A DNA stretch of 64,000 nt from Tetzosporium hominis (GCF_002265435.1 NZ_NOKQ01000217.1:10-64009); one strand, 5' to 3'. Shown: positions 32,876 to 41,819, numbered from the stretch's first letter. Notes: a model not told the origin generated them from the letters alone. Numbers and translations: made by a program.

Positions 32876-33214
32876 ATGCCTTTAGAAGAAGAGTTCTTAC
32901 CATTGGCACAAGGAATTGTTTATGGAATTTCCGTTCTATTTGCTATTTGGATTGTTTTTAAATGGAGAAAGAAGGCGGTTAGCGGATTCTCAGCGAGTTT
33001 GTTTCTGAGTTATCTCCTATCTTCCGCATTAGGATTTTACTTTCTATTCAACACGTTATCAGGAGAATCGCCCGCACCGATGGCTTCTGAAGAGAACTCG
33101 TTACAGCTCGGCCTAGCTGGCGTCTTTTGGATTGTCAGTGTGATCAGCCTGTTCGTTTTGATACAGTACTCATTTCGAACTTCCCGACCATCAAAAGACC
33201 TCCTTCAAAAATAA
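32876..33214 (+). CDS. Three-helix membrane protein, unknown
   Basis: A protein of 112 residues with helices near 12-28, 40-58 and 79-98. It starts at an ATG behind AAAGGGGGAG. No family was recognised. It ends inside a bidirectional terminator. Confidence 0.65.
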
Positions 33215-33230
33215 AGGAGGTCTACTTTTA
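33196..33230. terminator. Bidirectional terminator
   Basis: AGACCTCCTT and AAGGAGGTCT form a 10-bp stem between convergent genes. Confidence 0.85.
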
Positions 33231-33590
33231 TAGCTTCTGAATCATCTCCACGCGATTTCCAAAAGGATCTCGGAATTCAAAACGGTCATATCCTGGAATA
33301 GGAATACCTGTGAGAACCTCAATTGATTCCGCTTCTAATCGATCCTTCCAGTACTTGATATCTGTAACCAAATAAGCGAGATGACCTTTTGTAGAGTTGC
33401 GGTCAAACCCATCCTCTGTTCCCACATGAACTTCTTGAGTTCCAACCTCCAGCCAAAAACCACCTCGTCCTTGAAGAGTTTCCGGTTTGGGTAGTTCTTT
33501 CAGTTCCAGCACTTCACAGTAAAAGGTTTTCGCTTGTTGTTCCGTGCCAGATGGAATTGTGATTTGAGCATGGTGCAACCCTAAAATCAT
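33228..33590 (-). CDS. VOC-family (glyoxalase/bleomycin-resistance-like) protein
   Basis: A protein of 120 residues, one VOC module: LHHAQITIPSGTEQQAKTFYCEVL, FWLEVGTQEVHVG, HLAYLVTD, and the final FRDPFGNRVEMIQ with its metal-ligand Glu. The family includes isomerases and antibiotic-binding proteins; the substrate is unknown. The ATG at 33590 has AAAGGGGG upstream. Confidence 0.87.
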   Translation of the reverse strand: MILGLHHAQITIPSGTEQQAKTFYCEVLELKELPKPETLQGRGGFWLEVGTQEVHVGTEDGFDRNSTKGHLAYLVTDIKYWKDRLEAESIEVLTGIPIPGYDRFEFRDPFGNRVEMIQKL

Positions 33591-33720
33591 GAACAGTCCC
33601 CCTTTGTAGTTGTAGTATCTCATAACAAAATAAATTCAGGTATGAAAATACTTCCATTAATTGAAACTATTGAAGCTTTAAAACGTAAAATAATCATACA
33701 TAAACTGGGAGGGGAAATCT

Positions 33721-34272
33721 ATGCTTCATGAAAAGTCACCTCGTGCCATCTTCACTGTTTGGGCCATCATCGTTGGATTATTTGCTCCGATTGTCATCTT
33801 ATTTGTCCCCATCACTATTACACAGAGTCTGTTTTACGATCCAAGTCAAATAGTAGTCCTTGCGCCTTCCAAAAATCATTTGTTATTGACGATTGGATTT
33901 ATTTTAATTATTGGGACACTGCTGTTACTTGCTTTCAGACGTTCAAAACAGACCTACTTAGCAAGCGCGCTCCTTATAGCAGGAGCCATCGGATTTTTCG
34001 CTTTTTCAACGCTTAGCTATGTCATCATTCATCCTGAATACATTACAGTGAGAGACTATCTAGACAAACAACAGTACGCTATGGAAGATTTCGATGCAGT
34101 CATTTACGAATACGGTTTAGATGAACCAGGACAGTATCAATTCATTACGAAAGAGGGAGAAGCCGTCATTATTCAAGACAGCCCTCAATTGCATTTTGAA
34201 AAACGAAGTGCGATCTATAAAACAGCTTTGGCTCACGATTTAACTTTCGAGGAACGCCCGATGGAAGAATAG
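33721..34272 (+). CDS. Membrane protein with extracellular C-terminus, unknown
   Basis: A protein of 183 residues with three helices (about 14-38, 54-70 and 77-100) and a soluble tail of about 80 residues (EYGLDEPGQYQFITKEGEAVII). The ATG follows GGGAGGGG. The next gene follows at 23 bases. No family was recognised. Confidence 0.65.
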   Translation: MLHEKSPRAIFTVWAIIVGLFAPIVILFVPITITQSLFYDPSQIVVLAPSKNHLLLTIGFILIIGTLLLLAFRRSKQTYLASALLIAGAIGFFAFSTLSYVIIHPEYITVRDYLDKQQYAMEDFDAVIYEYGLDEPGQYQFITKEGEAVIIQDSPQLHFEKRSAIYKTALAHDLTFEERPMEE

Positions 34273-34294
34273 TGGAAAGAGAGGGGGAATGACA

Positions 34295-34705
34295 ATGGAC
34301 AATTACTGGTATCCCTTTTTGATGGGATTTCTAGCAATCGGAGCTATCTTTTTATTGCAATGGGGAGTGTATCGCTACTTTCAAGTTCCCATGAGACAGT
34401 CTAATAAATATTATACAAAATCCCATAGATATCTCCATTATGGATTGCTAGCTGCATTTGTTATCGGATCGATTAGTATTAACTTTGCGATTGCTAATCA
34501 AGATACGGAGCCTGCTCTAGGTCTATTCTTGTTCCCTCCTGTCTTTATTGGAATAGATGAACTTTTGAAGATAGGTATGCAATGGAAGTACGCTGAGCAT
34601 CGAGGATTATATAAGGCGAACCTGATTCACTTATTGGGTGCAGTTGGTATACTTGCTCTAATGATTTTAGTTTTTATAAACTATTTTGAAGTTCCCTTTC
34701 TATAA
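34295..34705 (+). CDS. DUF4181-like four-helix membrane protein
   Basis: A protein of 136 residues with helices near 5-25, 45-62, 72-90 and 110-130. The pattern KSHRYLHYGLL ... FIGIDELLKIGMQWKYAEHRGLY resembles DUF4181 membrane proteins of Bacillales, of unknown role. It follows the previous gene closely and is probably co-transcribed. ATG 34295 has GAGGGGG upstream. Confidence 0.6.
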   Translation: MDNYWYPFLMGFLAIGAIFLLQWGVYRYFQVPMRQSNKYYTKSHRYLHYGLLAAFVIGSISINFAIANQDTEPALGLFLFPPVFIGIDELLKIGMQWKYAEHRGLYKANLIHLLGAVGILALMILVFINYFEVPFL

Positions 34706-34729
34706 CTCCTAAGAAGGTAGGTAATTTTC

Positions 34730-36049
34730 ATGACCACTCACGCACATTTAATAGAAAAGTTTCCCATCATCGAAAGCCTTGTAAACAAGCAGGAAGTCTT
34801 ATGGATCAATGGAGAGAGAATGCCAGCAGAAGTCGCTTTGTCATCAGCATTATTAACAGCTGCTGATGTCGAAGACGCAGAAGCCAGATTACAGCGCTTT
34901 GCTCCGTATTTCGCAAGAGCGTTTCCGGAGACTAGAGAATCAAATGGGTTTATCGAATCTGAGATTGCATACATACCAAAGATGCAGCAAGCATTGAATG
35001 AGTATTACCAAGTCGAACTCCAAGGACAACTCGCCATGAAGTTTGATAGCCATCTTCCGATTTCAGGATCTATTAAAGCGCGAGGTGGCATCTATGAAGT
35101 GATCAAACATACAGAGACTCTTGCGCTTAATTCAGGATTACTTCAGCCAGATGAGAATTATGAAAAACTTGATTCTGAAGAATTTCGCAACTTCTTCTCG
35201 AACTATACGATTGCGGTAGGTTCAACTGGGAATCTCGGGCTGAGTATTGGCATCATCAGTGCCAAACTTGGGTTTCATGTGACCGTACATATGTCGGCGG
35301 ATGCGAAGCAGTGGAAGAAAGAGTTGCTTCGTGAAAAAGGTGTTGAAGTTATCGAATATGCGTCAGATTACAGTCTGGCTGTTGAGAGAGGACGAGAGCA
35401 GGCGGCAGGAGACCCGAACTGTCACTTTATTGATGATGAAAACTCGACTGACTTGTTTCTTGGTTATGCGGTTGCTGGTGTTCGCCTGAAAGCGCAGCTG
35501 CAAGAGCAAGGGATTATTGTGGATGGAGAGCATCCCCTTCATGTGTATTTACCATGTGGAGTAGGTGGTGGTCCCGGCGGTGTAGCATTTGGGTTGAAGC
35601 TTGCGTTTGGAGATGCTGTGCACTGTTACTTTGCAGAACCTACCTCTTCGCCTTGTATGACGCTCGGACTGATTACGGACTTACATGATCAGATTGCCGT
35701 TGAAGATATTGGGTTAGACAATCGGACAGAAGCGGACGGCTTAGCTGTAGGACGAGCCTCTGGATTTGTTGGGAAGGTCATGAAACCGTTCATGAGTGGC
35801 TGTTTGACAGTTTCCGATGAGACGTTATTCCATATGATGCACATGTTCCATGAAGCGGAAGGCATTTTCCTGGAACCTTCTGCGTTTGCGGGAATGCCTG
35901 GAGCGTATCAGGTTGAAGAAGTGCACGGGAAGCACAGCCAAGCGACGCATCTCGTATGGGCTACAGGTGGGGGCATGGTGCCGGAACCTATGCGAGAGGA
36001 ATATCTGCAAAAGGCAGCCTCTCTTTATTCAGACTGGAGAAAAAAATGA
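34730..36049 (+). CDS. dsdA: D-serine dehydratase
   Basis: A protein of 439 residues. It converts D-serine to pyruvate and ammonia with pyridoxal phosphate. The PLP lysine is Lys116 in [13 protein letters not shown]. The [13 protein letters not shown]-like loop ([13 protein letters not shown], about 163-175) and the glycine-rich [13 protein letters not shown] (about 275-287) bind the cofactor phosphate. The length and motifs match DsdA closely. An AAGAAGGTAGG site precedes the ATG. The last bases overlap the following VanZ-like gene (ATGA). No dsdC or dsdX neighbour is present. Confidence 0.95.
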   Translation: MTTHAHLIEKFPIIESLVNKQEVLWINGERMPAEVALSSALLTAADVEDAEARLQRFAPYFARAFPETRESNGFIESEIAYIPKMQQALNEYYQVELQGQLAMKFDSHLPISGSIKARGGIYEVIKHTETLALNSGLLQPDENYEKLDSEEFRNFFSNYTIAVGSTGNLGLSIGIISAKLGFHVTVHMSADAKQWKKELLREKGVEVIEYASDYSLAVERGREQAAGDPNCHFIDDENSTDLFLGYAVAGVRLKAQLQEQGIIVDGEHPLHVYLPCGVGGGPGGVAFGLKLAFGDAVHCYFAEPTSSPCMTLGLITDLHDQIAVEDIGLDNRTEADGLAVGRASGFVGKVMKPFMSGCLTVSDETLFHMMHMFHEAEGIFLEPSAFAGMPGAYQVEEVHGKHSQATHLVWATGGGMVPEPMREEYLQKAASLYSDWRKK

Positions 36050-36522
36050 GGTATAACAAAGTGATTGGCTGGATCGGATTTAGTCTGTATCTGGTTGTTC
36101 TTCTGACGTTGATGTTTGTTGTTTCGCGGTTTGGAGGGATGGCGCAGGGCTATTCGTTCCAAGAGAAACTTCAGTATATGAGTAATTTTGTTCTGTTCGA
36201 AACAATTGGCTCTTATGTAGAGGCGTATCATAACGGCACGATGAACACCGATATCATTGTGCGGAATCTTGGAGGAAATATGATTGCTTTCACACCATTT
36301 GGCTTCTTTCTTCCGTTTCTGTTCAAACGTTTACGGAAGGTCGGACCGTTTCTTTTAGTATTCGTGAGTTGTCTGTTTGTACTTGAAGTCGCCCAGCTCC
36401 TCACTGCACGTGGGAGCTTTGATGTGGACGATTTCATCTTGAATGTACCGAGCGCTCTACTAGGATGGGGTATTTTTATGATAGGAGCTCGGCTGTTTAA
36501 GCGTTATGAACCGTGTGTATAG
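36046..36522 (+). CDS. VanZ-family membrane protein
   Basis: A protein of 158 residues with four membrane segments and the VanZ motifs: [29 protein letters not shown], and the late [20 protein letters not shown]. VanZ proteins are linked to low-level teicoplanin resistance, but most are uncharacterised. The start overlaps the dsdA stop. A second VanZ-like gene lies at 45539. Confidence 0.87.
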   Translation: MRYNKVIGWIGFSLYLVVLLTLMFVVSRFGGMAQGYSFQEKLQYMSNFVLFETIGSYVEAYHNGTMNTDIIVRNLGGNMIAFTPFGFFLPFLFKRLRKVGPFLLVFVSCLFVLEVAQLLTARGSFDVDDFILNVPSALLGWGIFMIGARLFKRYEPCV

Positions 36523-36671
36523 TGGTTGTCACCCATAGTGTAGTTACTGTCTTCACCGGGTTTGGCGTTTGAATTGATTGGGCTGTGGTGCGAGCGGTTA
36601 ATTTTGTTTTTCTTATCCGTGACAAAGGCTAAACCTAGAGCAAATGCAGCAAATCCAAAGAATATCCACAT
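36504..36671 (-). CDS. Small membrane-anchored protein
   Basis: A protein of 55 residues with one N-terminal helix (WIFFGFAAFALGLAFV) and a polar tail (NKINRSHHSPINSN). The ATG at 36671 has GAGAGGTG upstream. The stop overlaps the convergent VanZ gene by 19 bases. No family was recognised. Confidence 0.55.
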   Translation of the reverse strand: MWIFFGFAAFALGLAFVTDKKNKINRSHHSPINSNAKPGEDSNYTMGDNHYTHGS

Positions 36672-36812
36672 AAGTTTCCACACCTCTCTTGTTTGATACA
36701 TATACGGCTTGCAATGGAAAAAGTTTCAAAATGTTCAGATTTTCGCCACAAACCCTACAAGGAAGTTGAGCTGTTTTCTCGAAAAGTATAAAGAGAAAGG
36801 GAGGCGGACAAG

Positions 36813-37196
36813 ATGAGTGAAGAAAAACCATTGTTTACGGATCTAATAGGAGAAATCTTGAAAGAATACTCGAAAACTGGTGGCATGGACAATCTTCCGG
36901 GAACGGGAAAACCTCTTTCTGAAGAGTACCTGTCAGGAGATGTTTTTCAAAACTTTCAACGCATTGCAAGAGAACAAGGTTACAAACCGTACTGGTTAGA
37001 GTTACAACATGAAATCCGAGATGGCCTCCAGAATCTTCACCGCGACATGGAAGCAGGAAAAAAGCGAGATGCAGAACTGCGTTTAAAACAAATCAATGAC
37101 AAAGTCTATAAATACAATCAGCAATGCCCACCGCCCATGCAAAAGGGCTCGGTGCGGATGGACAATTTAGAGGCTGCCTGTGCTCGCTGGCAATGA
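36813..37196 (+). CDS. DUF1992 / DnaJ-C28-like protein
   Basis: A protein of 127 residues. It contains the DUF1992 pattern near its start (LIGEILKEYSKTGGMDNLPGTGKPL) and a helical middle (QRIAREQGYKPYWLELQHEIR). The domain is also found in eukaryotic DNAJC28, but no J domain is present. The function is unknown. It starts at an ATG behind GGGAGG. Confidence 0.85.
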   Translation: MSEEKPLFTDLIGEILKEYSKTGGMDNLPGTGKPLSEEYLSGDVFQNFQRIAREQGYKPYWLELQHEIRDGLQNLHRDMEAGKKRDAELRLKQINDKVYKYNQQCPPPMQKGSVRMDNLEAACARWQ

Positions 37197-37198
37197 GA

Positions 37199-37234
37199 AA
37201 GCAGTTCTCCTTATCATGAGGAGAACTGTTTTCA
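37199..37234. terminator. Bidirectional terminator
   Basis: CAGTTCTCC and GGAGAACTG form a 9-bp stem between convergent genes, with TTTTC after it. Confidence 0.8.
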
Positions 37235-37237
37235 TCA

Positions 37238-38539
37238 TTATTTGATGATTTGGATTTCAGCAGACCCTTCTAAGTAGTGTGGGTATGCATTGAATTCGAT
37301 TTTGGTATCTCCCACGAACGCATCAATTTCGTACTGAGCCTCTACATGATGGCGTCCATCATGAGTTGAGAACCCTTCGCTTGCAAGAAAGACTTTCTCT
37401 TGAGTTTCTGTATGAGCAGTCCAAAGAGTTCCATGGGAAAAAGAATCGTTTACTTGTTGCATATTAAGTGTTAATGAATTATCCCCTGTCACGGTTACTT
37501 TTAAATCTGCATAAGGAGGTGCATATAAGACCTTGCGTTCAATAAAATTGACTAATAAATAATCTTCTCCTTTAGGTAAAGCTTGAACTCGATCAATAAA
37601 TAAAGTGAGCTGTTCAGGCTTATCAAAATAGCTACTTTGGTAATAGTAGGTTATTTCAGTGTTATCTTCATTGAACGTGCCCGTAACTCCATTCTGAATT
37701 GTGCCCCAGACTTCCCCTTTTTGATCTCTTAGTTCCATTTTCTCGATATTGTAAATTGTATCAGGATTCTCTGCATCGTAAGAAATAGTAATCCCGACAT
37801 TACGAGGTGAAACGATGGCCTCTTTAAAATGCAGCGTATTGCCGTCAATTCTAATATCTTGATTAAGCGTATAGACTTTTGAAGGTTTCATAGGATTTGG
37901 TAATTCAAAGTCAATTGAGAACGTAGTTTCTTTGGCATCTTTTAATTGTACTTCGAAAGTATACTTAACCGTTGCAACATCGACGGGATCTTCATAGTGA
38001 AAATGAACAGTATCCTCAAAACGTCCTTGTTTCTGTGCATCTGGATTATTGTAGTTATAACTAGAAGGTATATTCATTTCATTCGCATAAATTTTATGAC
38101 TCTCTCTCCCAAACTTCACATTGTCTGCAGATTCAATAGTGTAGAACACCACCATCCCTTGCTCGTCCGGTATCACGCCGTCTATTGTCAGGGTTTTATA
38201 ATTCACTTCTTGTGAAAGACCTATTGGTTGGTAGTAATCGTTTTGAATAGCACTCATAAGTCCTCGATCGTCTGCTCCTTGAACATACGCAACAATTCGC
38301 TCCATTCCAGGTAACTGGCTCACTGCGGAAGCAAAGGCTGGAGAGACTCGTATAGATATGACAAAAAGAACAATTAGAGCGACCGAAACGAGCGTCGGCC
38401 ACAAGACGTGACGAGTTGTGCGACGTTGTTTGGCTTTTCTAGCGCCTTGCCTCACAGCTTGATCCAAAGCCTCTTGTGGAATCTTAATCTTGTCTAGTTC
38501 GTGCTGAGCTTGTGTAGTCCAGTTGTCGTTCAAAGACAT
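37238..38539 (-). CDS. DUF4179 anti-sigma-like membrane protein
   Basis: A protein of 433 residues: a cytoplasmic N-terminus (about 1-42, ending in AKQRRTTRH), one membrane helix (about 45-63), then a DUF4179 extracellular domain (FASAVSQLPGMERIVAYVQGADDRGL ... YYQPIGLSQEVNYKTLTIDGV) and a C-terminal beta domain. DUF4179 proteins normally sit next to ECF sigma genes and are thought to act as their anti-sigma factors. Here the sigma gene overlaps the start by 56 bases. The inferred role is sensing an envelope signal. Confidence 0.83.
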   Translation of the reverse strand: MSLNDNWTTQAQHELDKIKIPQEALDQAVRQGARKAKQRRTTRHVLWPTLVSVALIVLFVISIRVSPAFASAVSQLPGMERIVAYVQGADDRGLMSAIQNDYYQPIGLSQEVNYKTLTIDGVIPDEQGMVVFYTIESADNVKFGRESHKIYANEMNIPSSYNYNNPDAQKQGRFEDTVHFHYEDPVDVATVKYTFEVQLKDAKETTFSIDFELPNPMKPSKVYTLNQDIRIDGNTLHFKEAIVSPRNVGITISYDAENPDTIYNIEKMELRDQKGEVWGTIQNGVTGTFNEDNTEITYYYQSSYFDKPEQLTLFIDRVQALPKGEDYLLVNFIERKVLYAPPYADLKVTVTGDNSLTLNMQQVNDSFSHGTLWTAHTETQEKVFLASEGFSTHDGRHHVEAQYEIDAFVGDTKIEFNAYPHYLEGSAEIQIIK

Positions 38540-39044
38540 CGCGATCGCCTCCTTGATTGGTTAATTTGTTGCGGAGAAGCTCTAAGCTCTTATGAATACG
38601 AGATTTGACGGTACCTACAGGAATAGTTTCGATTGCAGCGATTTCTTCGATAGATGCTTGAATGTAGTAGCGATAATAGAGCAATCGCTGCCTATCTTTA
38701 GGCAATGTTTGTATTAATTCGAAAAAAGGAAATTCTGCAGCTCTGGTCTGTCCTCGTTCCACTGCATTAAATAGAGGGAGTACCTGACGCTTTCTTTTAA
38801 GTTGGTCATGGCAGTAATTGATCATAATGCGTATCATCCAAGTTTTCGCATATGCAGGTTGTCGAAGCTTTGGCAGTTGCTGGTAAACGCGCACGGTCAC
38901 TTCTTGAACTGCCTCGAGTGCATCGTGTTCGTTCTGTAAAAATGCAAATGCTGTTCGATATAAATCGTTTTGAACGGTTTGAATCAATGTTAGAAATGCT
39001 ATTTCATCACGAGACTTAGCTCGTTCAACCAGTTCTGTATCCAC
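38484..39044 (-). CDS. ECF-type RNA polymerase sigma factor
   Basis: A protein of 186 residues with sigma region 2 (DLYRTAFAFLQNEHDALEAVQEVTVRVYQQL, AKTWMIRIMINYCHDQLK) and region 4 (TLPKDRQRLLYYRYYIQASIEEIAAIETIPVGTVKSRIHKSLELLR). The start is a GTG behind AAGGAGGTGG, not the upstream ATG. It overlaps its likely anti-sigma gene. An ECF-like promoter precedes it. It is the second sigma/anti-sigma pair in the window, and its sequence is not a close copy of the first. Confidence 0.92.
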   Translation of the reverse strand: MDTELVERAKSRDEIAFLTLIQTVQNDLYRTAFAFLQNEHDALEAVQEVTVRVYQQLPKLRQPAYAKTWMIRIMINYCHDQLKRKRQVLPLFNAVERGQTRAAEFPFFELIQTLPKDRQRLLYYRYYIQASIEEIAAIETIPVGTVKSRIHKSLELLRNKLTNQGGDRDVFERQLDYTSSARTRQD

Positions 39045-39064
39045 ATCGACCACCTCCTTACTCA

Positions 39065-39092
39065 TTAGACACAGCATACCAAGAAACGTTCA
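39065..39092 (-). promoter_or_regulatory. Putative ECF-type autoregulated promoter
   Basis: On the minus strand TGAACG, a 16-base spacer and GTCTAA lie about 20 bases before the sigma gene start. This fits the TGAAC-N16/17-(C)GTC pattern of ECF sigma factors. It is tentative, since the motif is short. Confidence 0.4.
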
Positions 39093-39168
39093 CTTTATTT
39101 CAGATTTTTTTGATGCGTACGTAGAAGCAGAGCGGGTATAGTAATAGAAGAGAAATGGAGGGATAGGA

Positions 39169-39594
39169 ATGGCAACTTATAACGAATTATTACCAGGGAA
39201 AGTCTATATAGGTGGAGCAGACGCTGCGCAGGAAGTAGCAAAAAATGAACAGGTCAATGTGATTTATGATTTGCGAGCAGAAGCCAAAGATCGCGGTGAA
39301 CTATCGACGCCTGAAAGTGTGTCATTGCCTCTTATCGAAGATGGGGAAGGCCAAGCGAATACCGTCAAGCAAGTAGCAGAACAAATCGTTGCAGATGTAG
39401 ACGCTGGAAAATCTGTTTATTTCCATTGCCAAGGCGGAAGCGGTCGAACAGGAACAGTAGCTGCAGCCGTCTTACTTGAAATGGGACGCGCATCGTCAGT
39501 TGAAGATGCGATTCAACAAGTTCAGAGTGTAAGAGACTCTGTAAAAGTTAGACCTGAATTCCAGCAAGCCCTACTCGACATTTATGAAAAGTAA
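39169..39594 (+). CDS. Dual-specificity/tyrosine phosphatase-like protein
   Basis: A protein of 141 residues with the CX5R active site: H-C-Q-G-G-S-G-R (about 85-92) and a preceding general-acid loop around LPLIEDGEGQ. It starts IYIGGADAAQEVAKNEQVNVIYDLRAE, the usual start of the fold. It probably removes phosphate from tyrosine, serine or a small molecule. AAATGGAGGG precedes the ATG. Confidence 0.87.
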   Translation: MATYNELLPGKVYIGGADAAQEVAKNEQVNVIYDLRAEAKDRGELSTPESVSLPLIEDGEGQANTVKQVAEQIVADVDAGKSVYFHCQGGSGRTGTVAAAVLLEMGRASSVEDAIQQVQSVRDSVKVRPEFQQALLDIYEK

Positions 39595-39600
39595 CTGACA

Positions 39601-39638
39601 ATCCCCTTCTAGCAAGAGACTAGAAGGGGATGTTTTAT
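39601..39638. terminator. Bidirectional terminator
   Basis: TCCCCTTCTAG and CTAGAAGGGGA form an 11-bp stem, followed by TTTTA. It is shared with the possible minus-strand gene whose end overlaps it. Confidence 0.8.
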
Positions 39639-39863
39639 TGCAGGTGACCTTCTCGCCATTTGTTGCGATGAAACAGGCAAAGCCCACATCTGGATAGTTA
39701 AAATGTATAAAATCCAGGTGAGAGGGTGATCATGGAAAAAGACAACTAAGATGATGGTGTGAGTAAGTAACGCAAGCAATCCATAACGGACGACTCCCAG
39801 TTCAGCAAAAGTGGCTTGAATGGTAGTGAAAACGATTAATAGAAATAGTGGTAACCAGAAAAT
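39609..39863 (-). CDS. Three-helix membrane protein, possibly with ATT start
   Basis: A frame of 84 residues that reads as a coherent membrane protein (FWLPLFLLIVFTTIQATFAE ... GLLALLTHTIILVVFF ... WILYILTIQMWALPVS). It has no usable ATG, GTG or TTG near its beginning. The only start with a good ribosome binding site (GTGAGGGG, spacing 5) is ATT at 39863. The codon before it is ACG, which could be a mutated ATG. It is therefore either a gene with a rare start or a fresh pseudogene. The final 20 residues run through the terminator. No family was recognised. Confidence 0.45.
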   Translation of the reverse strand: MFWLPLFLLIVFTTIQATFAELGVVRYGLLALLTHTIILVVFFHDHPLTWILYILTIQMWALPVSSQQMARRSPAIKHPLLVSC

Positions 39864-39958
39864 CGTATCCCCTCACTTTTCTATAGTTTACATAATTTTC
39901 TTTTAATTAGATACTCTTTGTTTATAAAAATGGTAAAATAGAGGGAAAGGAGGGTGCT

Positions 39959-40402
39959 ATGAAACGGTATATCGCATTATGTATGTTTATGTTAAGTGGC
40001 ATCGTCGTCTATTTTGTAATGTCTAGTATTCCAATGTCTGCCTCTTTTGATGATTGGCAAGAAGAGCTCGGAGATTTCAGTGACTATGAAATCGTACATA
40101 GTGCCTCCTTGTCACGCAGACAACAAGTAAAAGTTCTGAAACTAACCGAGGCATCAGGTGAACGATGGATGATCCTAGTCGGACAAAATCGATTGACGCA
40201 TTGGAAACTTATAGACAGCGTAGATTTAGGGGTTTATTCGATTGACTCACCAGGAAATCAAATTGAAAAACCATTTCTCTCTGCAGGATATCTGGCTAGT
40301 GGCGAATTACCTCCAGAGGACTGCACTCATATTGATATAAAAGAAGATTCTTATTCTCTTTGGTACCGACTGCATGAACCGGGAAATCACTTGGGAAATT
40401 AG
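39959..40402 (+). CDS. Membrane-anchored extracellular protein, unknown
   Basis: A protein of 147 residues with one N-terminal helix (about 4-22) and a soluble domain outside (VKVLKLTEASGERWMILVGQ). The ATG follows AAAGGAGGG. No family was recognised. The FusB-like gene follows. Confidence 0.6.
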   Translation: MKRYIALCMFMLSGIVVYFVMSSIPMSASFDDWQEELGDFSDYEIVHSASLSRRQQVKVLKLTEASGERWMILVGQNRLTHWKLIDSVDLGVYSIDSPGNQIEKPFLSAGYLASGELPPEDCTHIDIKEDSYSLWYRLHEPGNHLGN

Positions 40403-40433
40403 GTACAATAGAGTGAGAAAGGGGGATTACCCT

Positions 40434-41072
40434 ATGGAATTTCTCACGGTTGCGAATTACCGATTGCTTACAAAACAAACGACTAAACTTTTAAATGCTT
40501 TAACTACTTCGAAGGATAAAGATGTTATTGGTGCTGTTAAAGGTCTTATTGAGACCGAACTTCGTACGGCACTTCCCGAATCACAAGAGACTCAGTCGAT
40601 TGTCGATCAAGTGAATGAAATCACGGACCGCACTCATGCAGACCTTTTCTTGCATGCAGTGAAAGCTTATGTCATTCCATTTCATGCACCAGAGGCAGAA
40701 GATTTAAAACGTCTCTTTAAAAAAGAAAAACGACTACAAATCCCGCCGTTAACATCTTATGACTGGAAAGAGGTCAGCTACTTTTCATGGAAAGATTCTG
40801 GCACTCACCGTCAGTATTTTGTTTTAGAACAAGATGGAAAGTGGCAGACGTTACAAGGCGTCACGAAGACGGATACAGTGAAAGGCGTTTGCCGTATTTG
40901 TCGTCAGCATACGTTAGTTAACTTGTTTACAGCTACTGTGAAGGGGAAGACCGAGGATGCTTTTACCTCCTATAGTCACTACATTTGTGAAGATCCAGCT
41001 GTATGCAATACAAATTTAGACAACTACGAGCAGATTACTACATTTGTTGAAGAAAACCGCAAACAAAAATAG
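40434..41072 (+). CDS. EF-G-binding protein, FusB/FusC family
   Basis: A protein of 212 residues, the size of FusB (213). It has a helical N-terminal half (about 1-95) and a C-terminal treble-clef zinc finger with C153xxC156 (VCRICRQH), H182 and C185 in SHYICED, and C191 in CNTN. FusB-type proteins bind elongation factor G and free it from the ribosome, which gives fusidic acid resistance. Chromosomal relatives in Bacillales may act in translation rescue. The ATG at 40434 has AAAGGGGG upstream. Whether it gives resistance cannot be told from sequence. Confidence 0.85.
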   Translation: MEFLTVANYRLLTKQTTKLLNALTTSKDKDVIGAVKGLIETELRTALPESQETQSIVDQVNEITDRTHADLFLHAVKAYVIPFHAPEAEDLKRLFKKEKRLQIPPLTSYDWKEVSYFSWKDSGTHRQYFVLEQDGKWQTLQGVTKTDTVKGVCRICRQHTLVNLFTATVKGKTEDAFTSYSHYICEDPAVCNTNLDNYEQITTFVEENRKQK

Positions 41073-41135
41073 AGGAATTGACCTAGTAGATGTAGAACTA
41101 TAGCAGTAGATACTCTACGGAAGAGGTGTACGACT

Positions 41136-41348
41136 ATGCTTTCTCTTATTCGCTTCGTTCTCTGGGTCATGTTTATTTTTATTTATTTCAAACTTGCTGA
41201 ATGGGCTTGGACCTCTTTCGCTCCAGAGTTATCTGGTGGAGAAGTGCTGCTCGTCAGTATCGTCATGATGATGCTCTGCGTCGCAGTTGCGCAGTGGACT
41301 GTTTGGAAGATCAGTGAACTGTTTGTTCGTGAAAAATATTACGAATAA
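41136..41348 (+). CDS. Small two-helix membrane protein
   Basis: A protein of 70 residues with helices near 4-24 and 37-58. The ATG follows GGAAGAGG. The next gene starts 15 bases on. No family was recognised. Confidence 0.6.
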   Translation: MLSLIRFVLWVMFIFIYFKLAEWAWTSFAPELSGGEVLLVSIVMMMLCVAVAQWTVWKISELFVREKYYE

Positions 41349-41362
41349 GGAAGTTATACAGC

Positions 41363-41791
41363 ATGAAAATCATACATAGTTTGATCCTGTTCATACTGCT
41401 TGGAGCGCCACTTGTCTCGGCAGCCTATGAATTTGTCGTCCATGAAGGACGAGTATACGAAGTAAAGTCTTCAGAGCCTGTCACTTCAGATGAAATTGGA
41501 GTGGCCATTGGAGAAGTAACCGAAGAGACTTCTGAAATGACCTCTGGGGCATCCAATGCGTTTCCTATTGGAACATTCTTTTATGAGATTCGCGGAGTCG
41601 ATCGATCGGAAGCCATTGCTGTAGAGACCAGTCCAGGTGTTTACGTGCAAGCAACCTATACGGAGTCTTCAGAAAGCGGCCCAACCATCTGGACGATTCT
41701 TTTAGGTATCGTCGGACTTCTTGTTGTCGTGGTGGGGACAATGTCCTTCCGCAATCAGCGTAGCCATATTAAACAATACCGTGATGAGTAA
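41363..41791 (+). CDS. Exported protein with C-terminal membrane anchor, unknown
   Basis: A protein of 142 residues: a signal peptide (about 1-21, ILFILLGAPLVSAAYE), an extracellular segment with VHEGRVYEVKSSEPVTSDEIG and FYEIRGVDRSEAIAVE, then a membrane helix (about 110-128). The ATG follows AAGGAAG. It lies in an operon with the small gene upstream. Confidence 0.6.
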   Translation: MKIIHSLILFILLGAPLVSAAYEFVVHEGRVYEVKSSEPVTSDEIGVAIGEVTEETSEMTSGASNAFPIGTFFYEIRGVDRSEAIAVETSPGVYVQATYTESSESGPTIWTILLGIVGLLVVVVGTMSFRNQRSHIKQYRDE

Positions 41792-41819
41792 CCGTCCTGT
41801 GAGCAGGGCGGTTTTTTTG
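41791..41819 (+). terminator. Terminator
   Basis: ACCGTCCTG and CAGGGCGGT pair with one mismatch, followed by TTTTTTT. It lies directly after the stop of the exported protein. Confidence 0.8.
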
